64,000 nt of DNA, from NCBI RefSeq assembly GCF_028553725.1, contig NZ_CP067124.1, positions 2,986,001-3,050,000 of the forward strand, read 5' to 3'. Each line of letters starts with the position of its first letter. The first letter of the stretch is position 1. The DNA is from Paracoccus alcaliphilus (lineage in GTDB: Bacteria > Pseudomonadota > Alphaproteobacteria > Rhodobacterales > Rhodobacteraceae). This document shows, in pieces, positions 20,616-29,648 of the stretch. Both the position numbers and the translations under genes were made by a program. The notes under the pieces were generated by a model. It worked only from the letters and a program-made list of their open reading frames with translations. It did no database searches and was not told where the DNA came from.

Positions 20616-21338
20616 ATGCTGACCAAAAAGCAGATTCAGTTGCTGGATTTCATTCAAAAACGAATGGCGCGAGACGGCGTCCCGCCCTCTTTCGACGAAA
20701 TGAAGGATGCGCTGGACCTGCGATCCAAGTCGGGCATTCACCGGCTGGTCACCGCGCTGGAGGAACGGGGTTTCATCCGCCGACTGCCCCACCGCGCCCG
20801 AGCGCTGGAAATCCTGCGGCTGCCCGATGCGCTAAACGCCAATACGCAGGCCAATGACGCGGCAGATCCCCCGTCGGGTGGTTTCTCGCCGCGCGTGATC
20901 TCGAACAATCGCCCTGCGCGACCGCGTGGCGCCATCGCCATCGTGGACAGTCCGGCGGTCGAACTGCCGGTGATGGGGCGTATCGCCGCAGGCGTCCCGA
21001 TCGAGGCGATTTCCGAGGTGTCACACCACATCGCGGTCCCCGGCACCATGCTCAACGGGCGCGAACATCATTATGCGCTTGAGGTGACCGGCGATTCGAT
21101 GATCGACGTCGGGATCAACGATGGCGATATCGTGGTGATCCGCGAACAGGACACCGCCGATAACGGCGACATCATCGTGGCGCTGGTCGAAGGGCATGAG
21201 GCGACGCTGAAACGCTATCGCCGCAAGGGCCGTATGATCGCGCTGGAGGCTGCAAACCCCGCCTATGAAACCCGCGTCCTGCCCGAGGATTCGGTGAAGG
21301 TTCAAGGCCGTCTGGTGGGGCTGATCCGCAGCTATTGA
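20616..21338 (+). CDS. lexA: SOS repressor LexA
   Basis: Transcriptional repressor of the DNA-damage response that self-cleaves when stimulated by RecA filaments. The 240 residues have an N-terminal winged helix-turn-helix ([28 protein letters not shown]) and a C-terminal S24 protease domain. The cleavage site is the Ala-Gly in GRIAAGVP; the catalytic Ser is in GDSMIDVGI and the Lys in ATLKRYRR. The linker is long, as usual in alphaproteobacteria. A matching SOS box overlaps its promoter. Confidence 0.95.
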   Translation: MLTKKQIQLLDFIQKRMARDGVPPSFDEMKDALDLRSKSGIHRLVTALEERGFIRRLPHRARALEILRLPDALNANTQANDAADPPSGGFSPRVISNNRPARPRGAIAIVDSPAVELPVMGRIAAGVPIEAISEVSHHIAVPGTMLNGREHHYALEVTGDSMIDVGINDGDIVVIREQDTADNGDIIVALVEGHEATLKRYRRKGRMIALEAANPAYETRVLPEDSVKVQGRLVGLIRSY

Positions 21339-21350
21339 ACCGCCGGTGGT

Positions 21351-22292
21351 CTAATGCCCAGCCAGAAAGCCCGGCCCTGCGCGGCCCAGCAATTCCTCGG
21401 CCAGGTCACGACCCATCGCCTCGCCGTCCGTGGCCAGCCCTTCGCGCCGTGCGGCAACGGCCTCCGAGCCGTCAGGGCGCAGGATCTCGCCGCGCAGCAG
21501 CAGCCGGTCGCCGTCCAGTTCCGCCAGCCCCGCGATCGGCGTCTGGCAGGAACCATCCAGCCGGGCCAGAAAGGCGCGCTCTGCCGCGACCCGCAACGCA
21601 GTCGGGTGATCGTTGATCGGCTCCAGCAGCCGGGCAATGGCCTGATCGTCCGCGCGCCGCTCGATCCCGATGGCGCCCTGCGCGACGGCGGGCAACATCT
21701 CGTCGGGCGATATCTGCGTGCGCGCCACCTGGGTCATGCCCAGCCGGTGCAGCCCCGCCATCGCCAGAAAGGTCGCGACCGCCACCCCATCGGCCAGCTT
21801 CTGCAAACGGGTCTGAACGTTGCCGCGAAACTCGACCAGTTGCAGATCGGGACGGCGATTGGCCAGCTGCGCCCGCCGCCGCAGGCTGGAGGAACCGACG
21901 ACCGCGCCCTGCGGCAGATCCGCGATGCTGCTGAAGTCCAGACTGACAAAGGCGTCGCGCACATCCTCGCGCGGCAGCAGGCAATCCAGCACCAGCCCGG
22001 CCGGTTGCAGCGTCGGCATGTCCTTCATCGAATGGACGGCGATATCCAGTGCGCCGGTCGCCAACGCCTCTTCGATCTCGCGCGTGAACAGACCCTTGCC
22101 GCCGACCTCTTTCAGCGGGCGATCCAGAATCCGGTCGCCGCTGGTCTTGATCACCACGACCTCGAACGCGTCCTGCGGGAGACCATGGGCCGCCATCAGC
22201 CGGTCGCGGGTTTCATGGGCCTGCGCCAGCGCCAGAGGAGAGCCTCGGGTGCCGATGCGCAACGGGGCGGTGCTGTCGAAAATCCTGTCCAT
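21351..22292 (-). CDS. hemC: Porphobilinogen deaminase (hydroxymethylbilane synthase)
   Basis: Polymerises four porphobilinogens to hydroxymethylbilane in haem/chlorophyll/B12 synthesis. The 313 residues show LRIGTRGSPLALAQAHETR at the start, KTSGDRILDRPL, VHSMKDMPT and the dipyrromethane-cofactor Cys in LDGSCQTPIAGLA. It is divergent from hemE across a short shared region, so two consecutive haem steps may share control; convergent with lexA. Confidence 0.95.
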   Translation of the reverse strand: MDRIFDSTAPLRIGTRGSPLALAQAHETRDRLMAAHGLPQDAFEVVVIKTSGDRILDRPLKEVGGKGLFTREIEEALATGALDIAVHSMKDMPTLQPAGLVLDCLLPREDVRDAFVSLDFSSIADLPQGAVVGSSSLRRRAQLANRRPDLQLVEFRGNVQTRLQKLADGVAVATFLAMAGLHRLGMTQVARTQISPDEMLPAVAQGAIGIERRADDQAIARLLEPINDHPTALRVAAERAFLARLDGSCQTPIAGLAELDGDRLLLRGEILRPDGSEAVAARREGLATDGEAMGRDLAEELLGRAGPGFLAGH

Positions 22293-22365
22293 GGGCCCGG
22301 CTTAGCGCCCGGCGCGACGCTTGACAACGCCCGCCCTTCGGCCATGAAGGGGCGCAGGAGGCCAC

Positions 22366-23394
22366 ATGACCAAACTTATGCTGCGCGCCCTGGCTGGCGA
22401 AACCCTTCCCACCCCGCCGATCTGGATGATGCGCCAGGCCGGACGCTATCTGCCGGAATACCGCGCCACGCGGGCGCAGGCGGGCGATTTCCTGTCGCTG
22501 TGCTATGCGCCCGATCTTGCGGCCGAGGTGACGCTGCAACCGATCCGCCGTTACGGTTTCGACGCGGCGATCCTGTTTGCCGATATCCTGCTGCTGCCGC
22601 AGGCGCTTGGCGCCGATCTGTGGTTCGTCACCGGCGAGGGGCCGCGCCTGTCCACCATCACCACCGCGCAGCAGGTGGCGGCGCTGAAGCCCGCCGATGC
22701 GGTGCATGAACATCTGGCCCCGGTCTATGAAACCGTCCGCATCCTGTCGCGCGAATTGCCGCGAGAGACCACGCTGATCGGCTTTGCGGGCGCCCCCTGG
22801 ACGGTCGCCACCTATATGGTCGCGGGTCGCGGCACGCCCGATCAGGGTCCGGCCCATGCCATGAAAGCCGCCGACCGCGCCGCGTTCAGCGCCCTGATCG
22901 AGCGGATCACCGAGGCCACCATCCTGTATCTGTCGGCCCAGATCGAGGCCGGGGCCGAGGTCGTCAAGCTGTTCGACAGCTGGGCGGGTTCGCTGAAGGG
23001 GCAGGATTTCGACGATTTCGCCATCACCCCCACCCGCCGCATAATCGCCGCGCTGAAAGAGCGCCATCCGGGCATCCCGGTGATCGCCTTCCCGCGCGAG
23101 GCAGGCGAACGCTATATCGGCTTTGCCCGTGCCACCGGCGCGGATTGCGTGGCGCTGGACAATTCGGTTTCAGCGGAATGGGCGGCCAGCGCGGTGCAGT
23201 CCGACGGTTGCGTGCAGGGCAATCTGGCACCGCGGCATCTGGTCACAGGCGGCCCCGAACTGGTGGCCGAGGCACAACGCATTACCCGCGCCCTGCGCGG
23301 CGGGCCGCATATCTTCAACCTTGGCCACGGCATCACCCCCGACGCCGATCCCGACAATGTCACCGCGATGATCGAGGCCGTCCGCAGCGCATGA
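22366..23394 (+). CDS. hemE: Uroporphyrinogen decarboxylase
   Basis: Decarboxylates uroporphyrinogen III to coproporphyrinogen III. The 342 residues have the signatures [20 protein letters not shown] (about 18-37) and [16 protein letters not shown], plus FDSWAGSL. It is divergent from hemC, and its stop overlaps the start of an EamA-type transporter gene (ATGA). hemF, acting on its product, lies about 2.5 kb downstream on the opposite strand. Confidence 0.95.
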   Translation: MTKLMLRALAGETLPTPPIWMMRQAGRYLPEYRATRAQAGDFLSLCYAPDLAAEVTLQPIRRYGFDAAILFADILLLPQALGADLWFVTGEGPRLSTITTAQQVAALKPADAVHEHLAPVYETVRILSRELPRETTLIGFAGAPWTVATYMVAGRGTPDQGPAHAMKAADRAAFSALIERITEATILYLSAQIEAGAEVVKLFDSWAGSLKGQDFDDFAITPTRRIIAALKERHPGIPVIAFPREAGERYIGFARATGADCVALDNSVSAEWAASAVQSDGCVQGNLAPRHLVTGGPELVAEAQRITRALRGGPHIFNLGHGITPDADPDNVTAMIEAVRSA

Positions 23395-24263
23395 TCTGGA
23401 TCGCCGCGACCCTGATCGCCGCGGCAGCCCAGACCTTTCGCAATGCGGCACAGTCGGGGCTGACGCGGCAGATCGGCACCATCGGCGCGACCTCGGTGCG
23501 CTTCGTCTTTGGTGTGCCCTTCGCGCTGCTGGCGCTGGGGCTGGCCGCGCTGGCCTTTGACATTCCCCGCCCCGGAGGCACGACGCTGGCCTGGGCTGCG
23601 CTGGGGGCCGGGGCGCAGATCGCCGCCACCGTCTTCATGCTGATCACCATGCGCGGGCAAAGCTTTGGCATCGCCACCGCGCTGATGAAAACCGAACCCG
23701 TGACGCTGGCCATCATCGGCGCCATCGTTCTGGCCGAGCCGCTTGGCCCGGCCCGCATGGGCGCGATCGTGTTGGCGACGGCGGGGGTGGTGCTGGCATC
23801 GGGGGCGCGATGGTCGCGCGCCTCGGCCCGGCCGGTGCTGACGGGCATTGCGGCGGGCGCGCTGTTCGGCCTGTCCTCCATCGGCTTTCGCGGCGCGATC
23901 CTGTCGCTGCCCGATGGTGGTTATGTCATCCGGGCGCTGACGACGCTGGCGATCACGCTTGGCCTGCAATCGGCGGCAATGCTGGCATGGATGGCGATCA
24001 TGGACCGGCCCGCGCTGCGCGGCATTGTCGGCGAATGGCGCGTCTCGCTGGCGGCGGGGGCGCTGGGGGCCTTTGCGTCACTGTTCTGGTTCATCGGTTT
24101 CGCGCTGACCGCTGCCGCCAATGTCCGCACGCTGGCGCTGATCGAGGTGCCGCTGGCGCAGATCCTGTCGGGTCGCGTTTTCCGCGAAACCATCGGGCGC
24201 GCGCAACTGCTGGGCATCTGCATGATCGTGCTGGGCGTCGGCTGGCTGCTGGCCGCTGCCTGA
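23391..24263 (+). CDS. EamA/DMT family transporter
   Basis: A 290-residue membrane protein with about ten hydrophobic segments arranged as two EamA halves. The first starts [27 protein letters not shown], the second about residue 145 ([23 protein letters not shown]). The C-terminal half keeps [24 protein letters not shown], typical of the drug/metabolite transporter superfamily. The substrate is unknown. The start overlaps the hemE stop, so it is translationally coupled to a haem gene. Confidence 0.85.
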   Translation: MIWIAATLIAAAAQTFRNAAQSGLTRQIGTIGATSVRFVFGVPFALLALGLAALAFDIPRPGGTTLAWAALGAGAQIAATVFMLITMRGQSFGIATALMKTEPVTLAIIGAIVLAEPLGPARMGAIVLATAGVVLASGARWSRASARPVLTGIAAGALFGLSSIGFRGAILSLPDGGYVIRALTTLAITLGLQSAAMLAWMAIMDRPALRGIVGEWRVSLAAGALGAFASLFWFIGFALTAAANVRTLALIEVPLAQILSGRVFRETIGRAQLLGICMIVLGVGWLLAAA

Positions 24264-24399
24264 GGCGCCTTTCCGCCCAACAGGACCGCCCGCCCACAAC
24301 CTGCGGATGACCAAATGGAATTGTAACGGCTTTGCCCCGTTCTTGTATCAGCGTCACGACATTCATGTGACGCGGATAACGACGAAGGACGAGGTTGCC

Positions 24400-24993
24400 A
24401 TGTTTATCACCGACATCTTGCAAGGCCTGCTGCCGCCGCTGGACATGACCCTGCGCTTTGCGCTGAACCTGCTGGCGATGCTGCTGCTGGTCTTCGGCCT
24501 CTATTACCGCCGCTATCGCGACAAGGAGCTGGTGACGGCAGCGGCGATGTTCAACGTCTTTGCCTTCGGGGTGCTGTCGATCCTGTCATCGGTGGAATTC
24601 GGTATCGGCGCGGGCTTTGGTCTGTTTGCCATCCTTGCGCTGTTCACCCTGCGATCCGAGCAGATTTCCAAGACCGAGATCACCTATTTCTTCGGCTCGG
24701 TCTCGATCGCGGTGATCTGCGCCATTCCGGGGACCGAGCTGGAATTCGTGCTGGCCGTGATCGTGCTGGTGCTGCTGATGGCGTGGATCGTCGATCATCC
24801 GCGACTGCTGAAATCCGCCGATGGGGTGCGGCTGAACCTCGACAAGATCGACCGGCATGCGCTGTCCGATCCGGCGCTGATGCGGCAGGAACTGTCGCGC
24901 CGTCTGGGGGTCGAGGTGATGTCCTATCGCATCACCGAACTGGATTACATCACCGACCGCGCCGCGATCTCGGTCTTCTTCCGCCGCGCCTGA
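24400..24993 (+). CDS. DUF4956 family membrane protein
   Basis: From MFITDILQGLLPPLDMTL the protein has 197 residues: membrane segments near 18-36, 48-70, 75-95 and 100-125, then a cytoplasmic C-terminal domain of about 70 residues (LNLDKIDRHALSDPALMRQELSRRLGVEVMSYRITELDY). This matches DUF4956. The family is often found next to VTC-domain polyphosphate polymerase genes, as here, 27 bases upstream of one. A regulatory or membrane-anchoring role for the polymerase is inferred. Confidence 0.8.
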   Translation: MFITDILQGLLPPLDMTLRFALNLLAMLLLVFGLYYRRYRDKELVTAAAMFNVFAFGVLSILSSVEFGIGAGFGLFAILALFTLRSEQISKTEITYFFGSVSIAVICAIPGTELEFVLAVIVLVLLMAWIVDHPRLLKSADGVRLNLDKIDRHALSDPALMRQELSRRLGVEVMSYRITELDYITDRAAISVFFRRA

Positions 24994-25020
24994 ACCCTTG
25001 CCTCAACCGGAGTAACGATC

Positions 25021-25827
25021 ATGACCCACCGGATCGACCATGCCCTTGCAGGCTTTCGCCCGATCACGCTCGACGCCCTGAATGACAAGGCCGCGATGCT
25101 GGAACGGCTGGACAACAAATATATCGTCACCGCCCCCCAGATGGCTGCGGCACTGACCCGATTTGCCGATCATTTCGACGTGCTCGAGATCGACGGCAAG
25201 CGCGCCTTCACCTACCGCACCTGCTATTTCGACGATTCCGCGCTGAGCTCCTATCGCGATCACCATCAGGGGCGGCGGCGGCGTGCCAAGGTCCGCACCC
25301 GCGACTATTGCGATGCCGGGTTGCGCTTTCTGGAGATCAAGCTGAAGGACCGCCGCTCGGTCACCATCAAGAAGCGGCTGAAGCTGCAACCGGACGGGGT
25401 GCTTGACGCCGCCGGGTTGCGCTTTATCGATGCCGAATACCGCGCGCTGTACGGAGAGCCGTTTCCCGGAAGGTTGCAGCCGGTGATCCGCATGGAATAC
25501 CGCCGCATCACGCTGGTCGCGCGCGACAGCAGGGAACGCATGACCATCGACAGCGGGCTGGTCTTTCACAGCGACGGGCAGCGGCGGCAGGTCGATCCGG
25601 GCATGTTCATCATCGAGACGAAATCCGAACGCGCCAACGGTCTGGCCGACAAGATCCTGCGCTCGCTGCATCTGCATCCGACCAAGCGGGTGTCGAAATA
25701 TTGCGTCGCGATGGCCTCGATGGGGCGGGCGCCGCGTGCCAACCGCTTTCTGCCCGCGATGCGGCGGCTGGGGCTGGCGCCGTTTTCGGACGGCGCGATG
25801 CGCGGCATGCCCGAGCGTCAGCCATAA
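25021..25827 (+). CDS. VTC-domain (polyphosphate polymerase-like) protein
   Basis: 268 residues forming one VTC domain, the tunnel-shaped triphosphate-tunnel metalloenzyme fold that makes polyphosphate from ATP in yeast Vtc4. Basic and acidic tunnel residues are visible in order: LERLDNKYIV, TYRTCYFDD, HHQGRRRRAKVRTRDY, EIKLKDRRSVTIKKR, PVIRMEYRRITL and IIETKSE. The catalytic repertoire looks complete. The pairing with DUF4956 suggests one functional unit. Polyphosphate synthesis itself is inference from the fold. Confidence 0.8.
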   Translation: MTHRIDHALAGFRPITLDALNDKAAMLERLDNKYIVTAPQMAAALTRFADHFDVLEIDGKRAFTYRTCYFDDSALSSYRDHHQGRRRRAKVRTRDYCDAGLRFLEIKLKDRRSVTIKKRLKLQPDGVLDAAGLRFIDAEYRALYGEPFPGRLQPVIRMEYRRITLVARDSRERMTIDSGLVFHSDGQRRQVDPGMFIIETKSERANGLADKILRSLHLHPTKRVSKYCVAMASMGRAPRANRFLPAMRRLGLAPFSDGAMRGMPERQP

Positions 25828-25832
25828 GACCC

Positions 25833-25860
25833 CCGCCCGGCCGTTCACCCGGCCGGGCGG
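25833..25860. terminator. Strong hairpin between convergent VTC-domain and hemF genes
   Basis: CCGCCCGGCCG (25833-25843) and CGGCCGGGCGG (25850-25860) form a perfect 11-bp GC stem with a 6-base loop. There is no T run on either side. The position between convergent genes suggests a bidirectional transcript end. Confidence 0.6.
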
Positions 25861-25867
25861 TGCTGGT

Positions 25868-26734
25868 TCAAAGCCATTTCGCCAATGGCGGCAGGCTCAT
25901 CAGCACGGCATCGGCGTTATGGCCGGTCTCAAGCCCGAATTTCGTTCCCCGGTCATAAACGAGGTTATATTCGGCATAGAGGCCGCGATGGATCAGTTGC
26001 GCATCCTTGTCGGCGTCAGTCCACTTCTGGGCCATCCGCGCCTCTGCCAGCGGCAGGAAGGCGGGCAGGAAGGCCTCGCCCACCGCGCGGGTAAAGGCGA
26101 AATCGGCCTGCCAGTCGCCGGTGTTCAGATCGTCATAGAAGACACCGCCCACACCCCGCGCCCGGCCACGATGCGGGATAAAGAAATACTCATCCGCCCA
26201 TGCCTTGAAACGGTCATAGTAATCGGCCCCGTGCGGGGTGCAGGCATCGCGCAGGGTGGCGTGGAAATGCGCCGTATCTTCGGCATATTCGATGCAGGGG
26301 TTCAGGTCCGCGCCGCCCCCGAACCACCAGGCGCCGGGGGTCCAGAACATTCGCGTATTCATATGCACGGCGGGCGCATGCGGGTTCTGCATATGCGCCA
26401 CAAGGCTGATGCCGCTGGCCCAGAAACGCGGGTCGCTGTCCATGCCGGGCACGCCACGCGCGGCCATCGCCGCCTGCGCGCGCGGCGCAAGCGTGCCGTG
26501 AACCTCGGACCAGTTGACCCCGACCTTCTCGAACACCCGGCCGCCGCGCATCACCGACATGATGCCGCCGCCGCCATCTTCACCGCGCTGCGTCGGCGTG
26601 ACCTCGAACCGGCCCGCCGGACGATCACCGGGGCCGCGATCCTCCAGCCCCTCGAAGGCGGCGGTGATCCGGTCGCGCAACTCATGGAACCAACTGGCCG
26701 CCTGACTGCGTTCTGTCTGCATGAAGACCCCCAT
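25868..26734 (-). CDS. hemF: Oxygen-dependent coproporphyrinogen III oxidase
   Basis: Oxidatively decarboxylates coproporphyrinogen III to protoporphyrinogen IX using O2. The 288 residues carry GVNWSEVHG, SLVAHMQNPHAPAVHMNTR (with the conserved His cluster), WWFGGGADLNPCIEYAEDTAHFH and the C-terminal YNLVYDRGTKFGLETG, all HemF signatures. It serves the same pathway as hemC and hemE upstream. Confidence 0.95.
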   Translation of the reverse strand: MGVFMQTERSQAASWFHELRDRITAAFEGLEDRGPGDRPAGRFEVTPTQRGEDGGGGIMSVMRGGRVFEKVGVNWSEVHGTLAPRAQAAMAARGVPGMDSDPRFWASGISLVAHMQNPHAPAVHMNTRMFWTPGAWWFGGGADLNPCIEYAEDTAHFHATLRDACTPHGADYYDRFKAWADEYFFIPHRGRARGVGGVFYDDLNTGDWQADFAFTRAVGEAFLPAFLPLAEARMAQKWTDADKDAQLIHRGLYAEYNLVYDRGTKFGLETGHNADAVLMSLPPLAKWL

Positions 26735-26799
26735 TCGTGATTTGCCAAACCCGCCAGCATAGGGCTAGCATCCCGTAACCTGCTGTAAAGAGACCGGCC

Positions 26800-27237
26800 A
26801 TGACCCGCAACTCTGCCGTCGCCCTGATCCTGACCCTGCCGCTGCTGGTGGCCTGCGGCACCCCCCAGGAACGCTGCATCAGCCGCAACACCAGCGAATA
26901 CCGCAATGTCAGCCGCCTGCTGGCCGAGGTCGAGGGCAACCTTGCCCGTGGCTATGCGTGGGAGGAACGGCAGATCGTGCGCGACCGGCTGACGCATTGC
27001 CGCAGCTATTCCCGCGACCGCGATGGCCGGGTCTATCCGACGATGGTGCCCTGCTGGCGCGATTACGTCGAAACGCAGCGTTACCGCGTGCCCATCGACC
27101 CGGCGGTAGAGACCCGCAAGCGCGACAATCTTGCCAACCGCCAGAAGGCGTTGGCCGGACATGCGGAATCCTCGGTCCGGGCATGCAGGGCAGCATATCC
27201 CGAAGACGGCGAGGTCACGGCACAAGCCCCTTCCTGA
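26800..27237 (+). CDS. Small lipoprotein of unknown function
   Basis: 145 residues with a lipoprotein signal: basic N-terminus, hydrophobic core and the lipobox LLVACG, so lipidation on Cys20 or nearby is expected. Arg-rich sequence follows, with three further Cys residues (RCISRNTSEY, LTHCRSYSRD, MVPCWRDYVE) that could form disulfides in the periplasm. No family recognised. The 3' end overlaps the convergent SDR gene by 23 bases. Confidence 0.7.
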   Translation: MTRNSAVALILTLPLLVACGTPQERCISRNTSEYRNVSRLLAEVEGNLARGYAWEERQIVRDRLTHCRSYSRDRDGRVYPTMVPCWRDYVETQRYRVPIDPAVETRKRDNLANRQKALAGHAESSVRACRAAYPEDGEVTAQAPS

Positions 27238-28036
27238 CCGTCCCCGTCACCCCATCGACCAGACTGCGCCCGCCATCCACGGTCAGCACCTGACCGGTGA
27301 CAAAGCGCGCGCCCTCGCTGACCAGATAATGCACCACCTCGGTCAGTTCGTCCGGCCCGGCGATCCGGCCAAGCGGCGTGCCCGCCAGCATCCGCGCCCG
27401 CAGATCGGCGTCGGCCTTCAGCGACTGTTTCAACTCGTGCGACATGACGCTGCCGAAACGCACGGCATTGACCCGGATGCGCCGCGGCGCCAGCACCAGC
27501 GCCAGATTGCGGGTCGCCTGTTCCTGCGCCGCGCAGGCGATGGAATAGCCCATCCGGGCCGGATCGGGACGCGCCCCGGCCAGCGTGGTCAGGTTGACGA
27601 TGGCGCCCGCCTGCACCGGGTCATGTTCATCCGTGGCCTGCCGGATCATCCGCCGGGCGACGATCTGCGACAGCCGCAGCGGGCCCATGACGTTATGACG
27701 CAGCATTTCCTCGACCGCCTCGGAATCGGGCTCCAGCGGGTCGGTTTCGCGCACCAGCCGATGCGCGTTGACCAGAATATCCACCCGGTCAAAGGCATCC
27801 AGCGTCGCCGACAGCAGATTGGCCAGCGTCAGCCTTTGCGACAGATCGCCGGAAAACCACCGCACCGGCCCCGAGTCGGGATCATGCTGTGCAAGCCCGA
27901 CCTGCAAGGCGGTTTCATCCCAGTCGGCAAACATGACATTGGCGCCAAGCGAGACGAAATGATCCGCGATCGCCCGCCCGATCCCATGCCCGGCGCCGGT
28001 GACGATGGCAGTCCTGCCCTGAATGGACAGGCTCAT
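27215..28036 (-). CDS. SDR-fold protein with degenerate catalytic site
   Basis: A 273-residue Rossmann protein of the short-chain dehydrogenase family: NAD(P)-binding TGAGHGIGRAIADHF (about 14-28) and the C-terminal TGQVLTVDGGRSLVDG are intact. The catalytic triad is not: the usual Tyr-x3-Lys reads YSIAC, with Cys in place of Lys, and the catalytic Ser is Thr (VNLTTLAG). NNAG reads VNAH. It may bind nucleotide without classical dehydrogenase chemistry. Its start overlaps the stop of the upstream methyltransferase gene by four bases. Confidence 0.8.
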   Translation of the reverse strand: MSLSIQGRTAIVTGAGHGIGRAIADHFVSLGANVMFADWDETALQVGLAQHDPDSGPVRWFSGDLSQRLTLANLLSATLDAFDRVDILVNAHRLVRETDPLEPDSEAVEEMLRHNVMGPLRLSQIVARRMIRQATDEHDPVQAGAIVNLTTLAGARPDPARMGYSIACAAQEQATRNLALVLAPRRIRVNAVRFGSVMSHELKQSLKADADLRARMLAGTPLGRIAGPDELTEVVHYLVSEGARFVTGQVLTVDGGRSLVDGVTGTVRKGLVP

Positions 28037-29028
28037 CGGTGCTTTTTGGCGCGCCCCGCGCCTGTCGCCTCGATCACCTTGAAGCGGGTATCGCCGCCGA
28101 TTTCCGTCACCTTGGCGAAATACTCGGCCAGCACGGTTTCATAGGGCAGATGCCGGTTCGCCACCATCCACAGCCGCCCGGCCCCGGTCAGCAGCCGCGC
28201 CGCGCTGGCGATGAAGGCCGCGCCCAGCCGTGGATCGGCCTGTCGTCCGCTGTGGAAAGGCGGGTTCATGATGACGCCGTTCACCGGCTCGGCCAGACGG
28301 AAATCGCGCGCATCGGCCCAGTGGAACTGCGCGCGCGGGTCGGCGATGTTGTCGCGCGCCGATTGCAGCGCCGCATGGTCGGCTTCGACCAGATGCAGCA
28401 CCTCGACCCCCTCATGCGCCAGGGCCTGCGCCGCCAGCCAGCCCCAGCCAGCCCCCAGATCAACGATCCGCGTGGGCAGACGCTCGGGCAGATGCCGCGC
28501 CAGCATGGCCGAACCCGGATCGACCCCATCGGCGGAAAAGACGCCGGGGCGGGTGACGAAACCCGGCGCGACCTCGACCGGACGCGCCGCCCAGTCGGCG
28601 GGCAGCCAGTCGCCTTCGGGGATGTTCAGGCGAAAGCTTTTGCCATGGGCCTTGCTGTGAACCTCGTCAATGGGCACAAACCGGCGCAATTCCTTCAGCA
28701 CGCTGTCGATGCCGTCGGTTTTCTGCCCGTCGATCCACAAAGCCGCACCCGCAGGCAGACGCCCCGCCGCATCGGCGATCTGCGCCCGCGCGGCGGCCTT
28801 GGCGCGCGGCAGGATGACCAGAGCTGCGTCGAATTCCCCCTCGACCTCGGGGGAAACCTGCCAGCCCTGCTGCGACAAGGCATGATGATCGGGGAAATGT
28901 CCCTGCCGGATCCATGTCCGGTCCCGGTCGAAACGGCCCAGATCGCTGCCGGCATTGGCGCCGATCACCAGCAGGCGCCCTTCCGGCGCGCCAGCCACAA
29001 AGACGCTGTCCAGTCGCGATGTTGCCAC
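28033..29028 (-). CDS. RsmC/RlmG-like rRNA guanine-N2 methyltransferase
   Basis: 331 residues with the duplicated architecture of the RsmC/RlmG family: a degenerate N-terminal half and a C-terminal SAM-binding half. The C-terminal half shows motif I IVDLGAGWGWLAAQAL (about 188-203), an acidic residue in LVEADHAALQSA, and the catalytic NPPF in VIMNPPFHSGR. Methylation of rRNA guanine is inferred; whether 16S or 23S cannot be told. Confidence 0.8.
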   Translation of the reverse strand: MATSRLDSVFVAGAPEGRLLVIGANAGSDLGRFDRDRTWIRQGHFPDHHALSQQGWQVSPEVEGEFDAALVILPRAKAAARAQIADAAGRLPAGAALWIDGQKTDGIDSVLKELRRFVPIDEVHSKAHGKSFRLNIPEGDWLPADWAARPVEVAPGFVTRPGVFSADGVDPGSAMLARHLPERLPTRIVDLGAGWGWLAAQALAHEGVEVLHLVEADHAALQSARDNIADPRAQFHWADARDFRLAEPVNGVIMNPPFHSGRQADPRLGAAFIASAARLLTGAGRLWMVANRHLPYETVLAEYFAKVTEIGGDTRFKVIEATGAGRAKKHR

Positions 29029-29031
29029 GGT

Positions 29032-29361
29032 CTACTCTTTTTCCATTGTGCATTGCAGCGGATGCTGCTGCCGCCGGGCCAGTTCCATGACCTGCGCGAC
29101 CTTGGTTTCCGCCACCTCGTGCGAAAAGACGCCGACCACCGCGACGCCCTTGCGATGCACCGTCAGCATGATCTCGATCGCCTGCGCGTGGGTCATGTTG
29201 AACAGCCGTTCCAGCACATGCACGACAAACTCCATCGGCGTGAAATCATCGTTCAGCATCAGGATCTTGTACATTGGCGGCCGCTGCGGCTTGGTGCGCG
29301 GTTTCACGGCCAGATCGGCCTGATGATCGGTCTTGCTGGGGTCGGACATCCAGTGCGTCAT
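29032..29361 (-). CDS. clpS: ATP-dependent Clp protease adaptor ClpS
   Basis: N-degron adaptor delivering proteins with destabilising N-terminal residues to ClpAP. The conserved core reads [24 protein letters not shown], with the substrate-pocket Asp-Asp and Met, followed by [20 protein letters not shown] and the C-terminal PLQCTMEKE. From [12 protein letters not shown] it has 109 residues; the Met four codons later (29349) is an alternative start. clpA is not in the window. Confidence 0.9.
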   Translation of the reverse strand: MTHWMSDPSKTDHQADLAVKPRTKPQRPPMYKILMLNDDFTPMEFVVHVLERLFNMTHAQAIEIMLTVHRKGVAVVGVFSHEVAETKVAQVMELARRQQHPLQCTMEKE

Positions 29362-29648
29362 GGGAATTCGCTGCGTCCTCGGCAAGCGTGGCGGTAAAAA
29401 CGAGCGGGGGCAGAGCCGAGGGTCACTGGCCCGCCGAACTTGAAATATAGTCCAAATTTCCGGGGTTGGAACCCCCTCGGATCGGACCAGACCGTCACAA
29501 GGCGGATGTCGGCGGCCCATCACCGGCGTCACTTGAGGAAAATAAGTCAAATGCAAGGTTTTCTGGGCAAAATTCTCGTGCTATTGTCGGTTTGTTAATA
29601 AGGGCGTGCAATTAATGATACGCCTGACGAGGCAGAGAGACAGAGACA
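29362..29648. other. Intergenic region between divergent clpS and the D,D-carboxypeptidase gene
   Basis: About 290 bases with no supported gene. A short palindrome GGGGT-TGGA-ACCCC lies near 29464, and the stretch just before 29640 is AT-richer than its surroundings (TTGTTAATAAGG), consistent with divergent promoters. No specific operator recognised. Confidence 0.5.
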
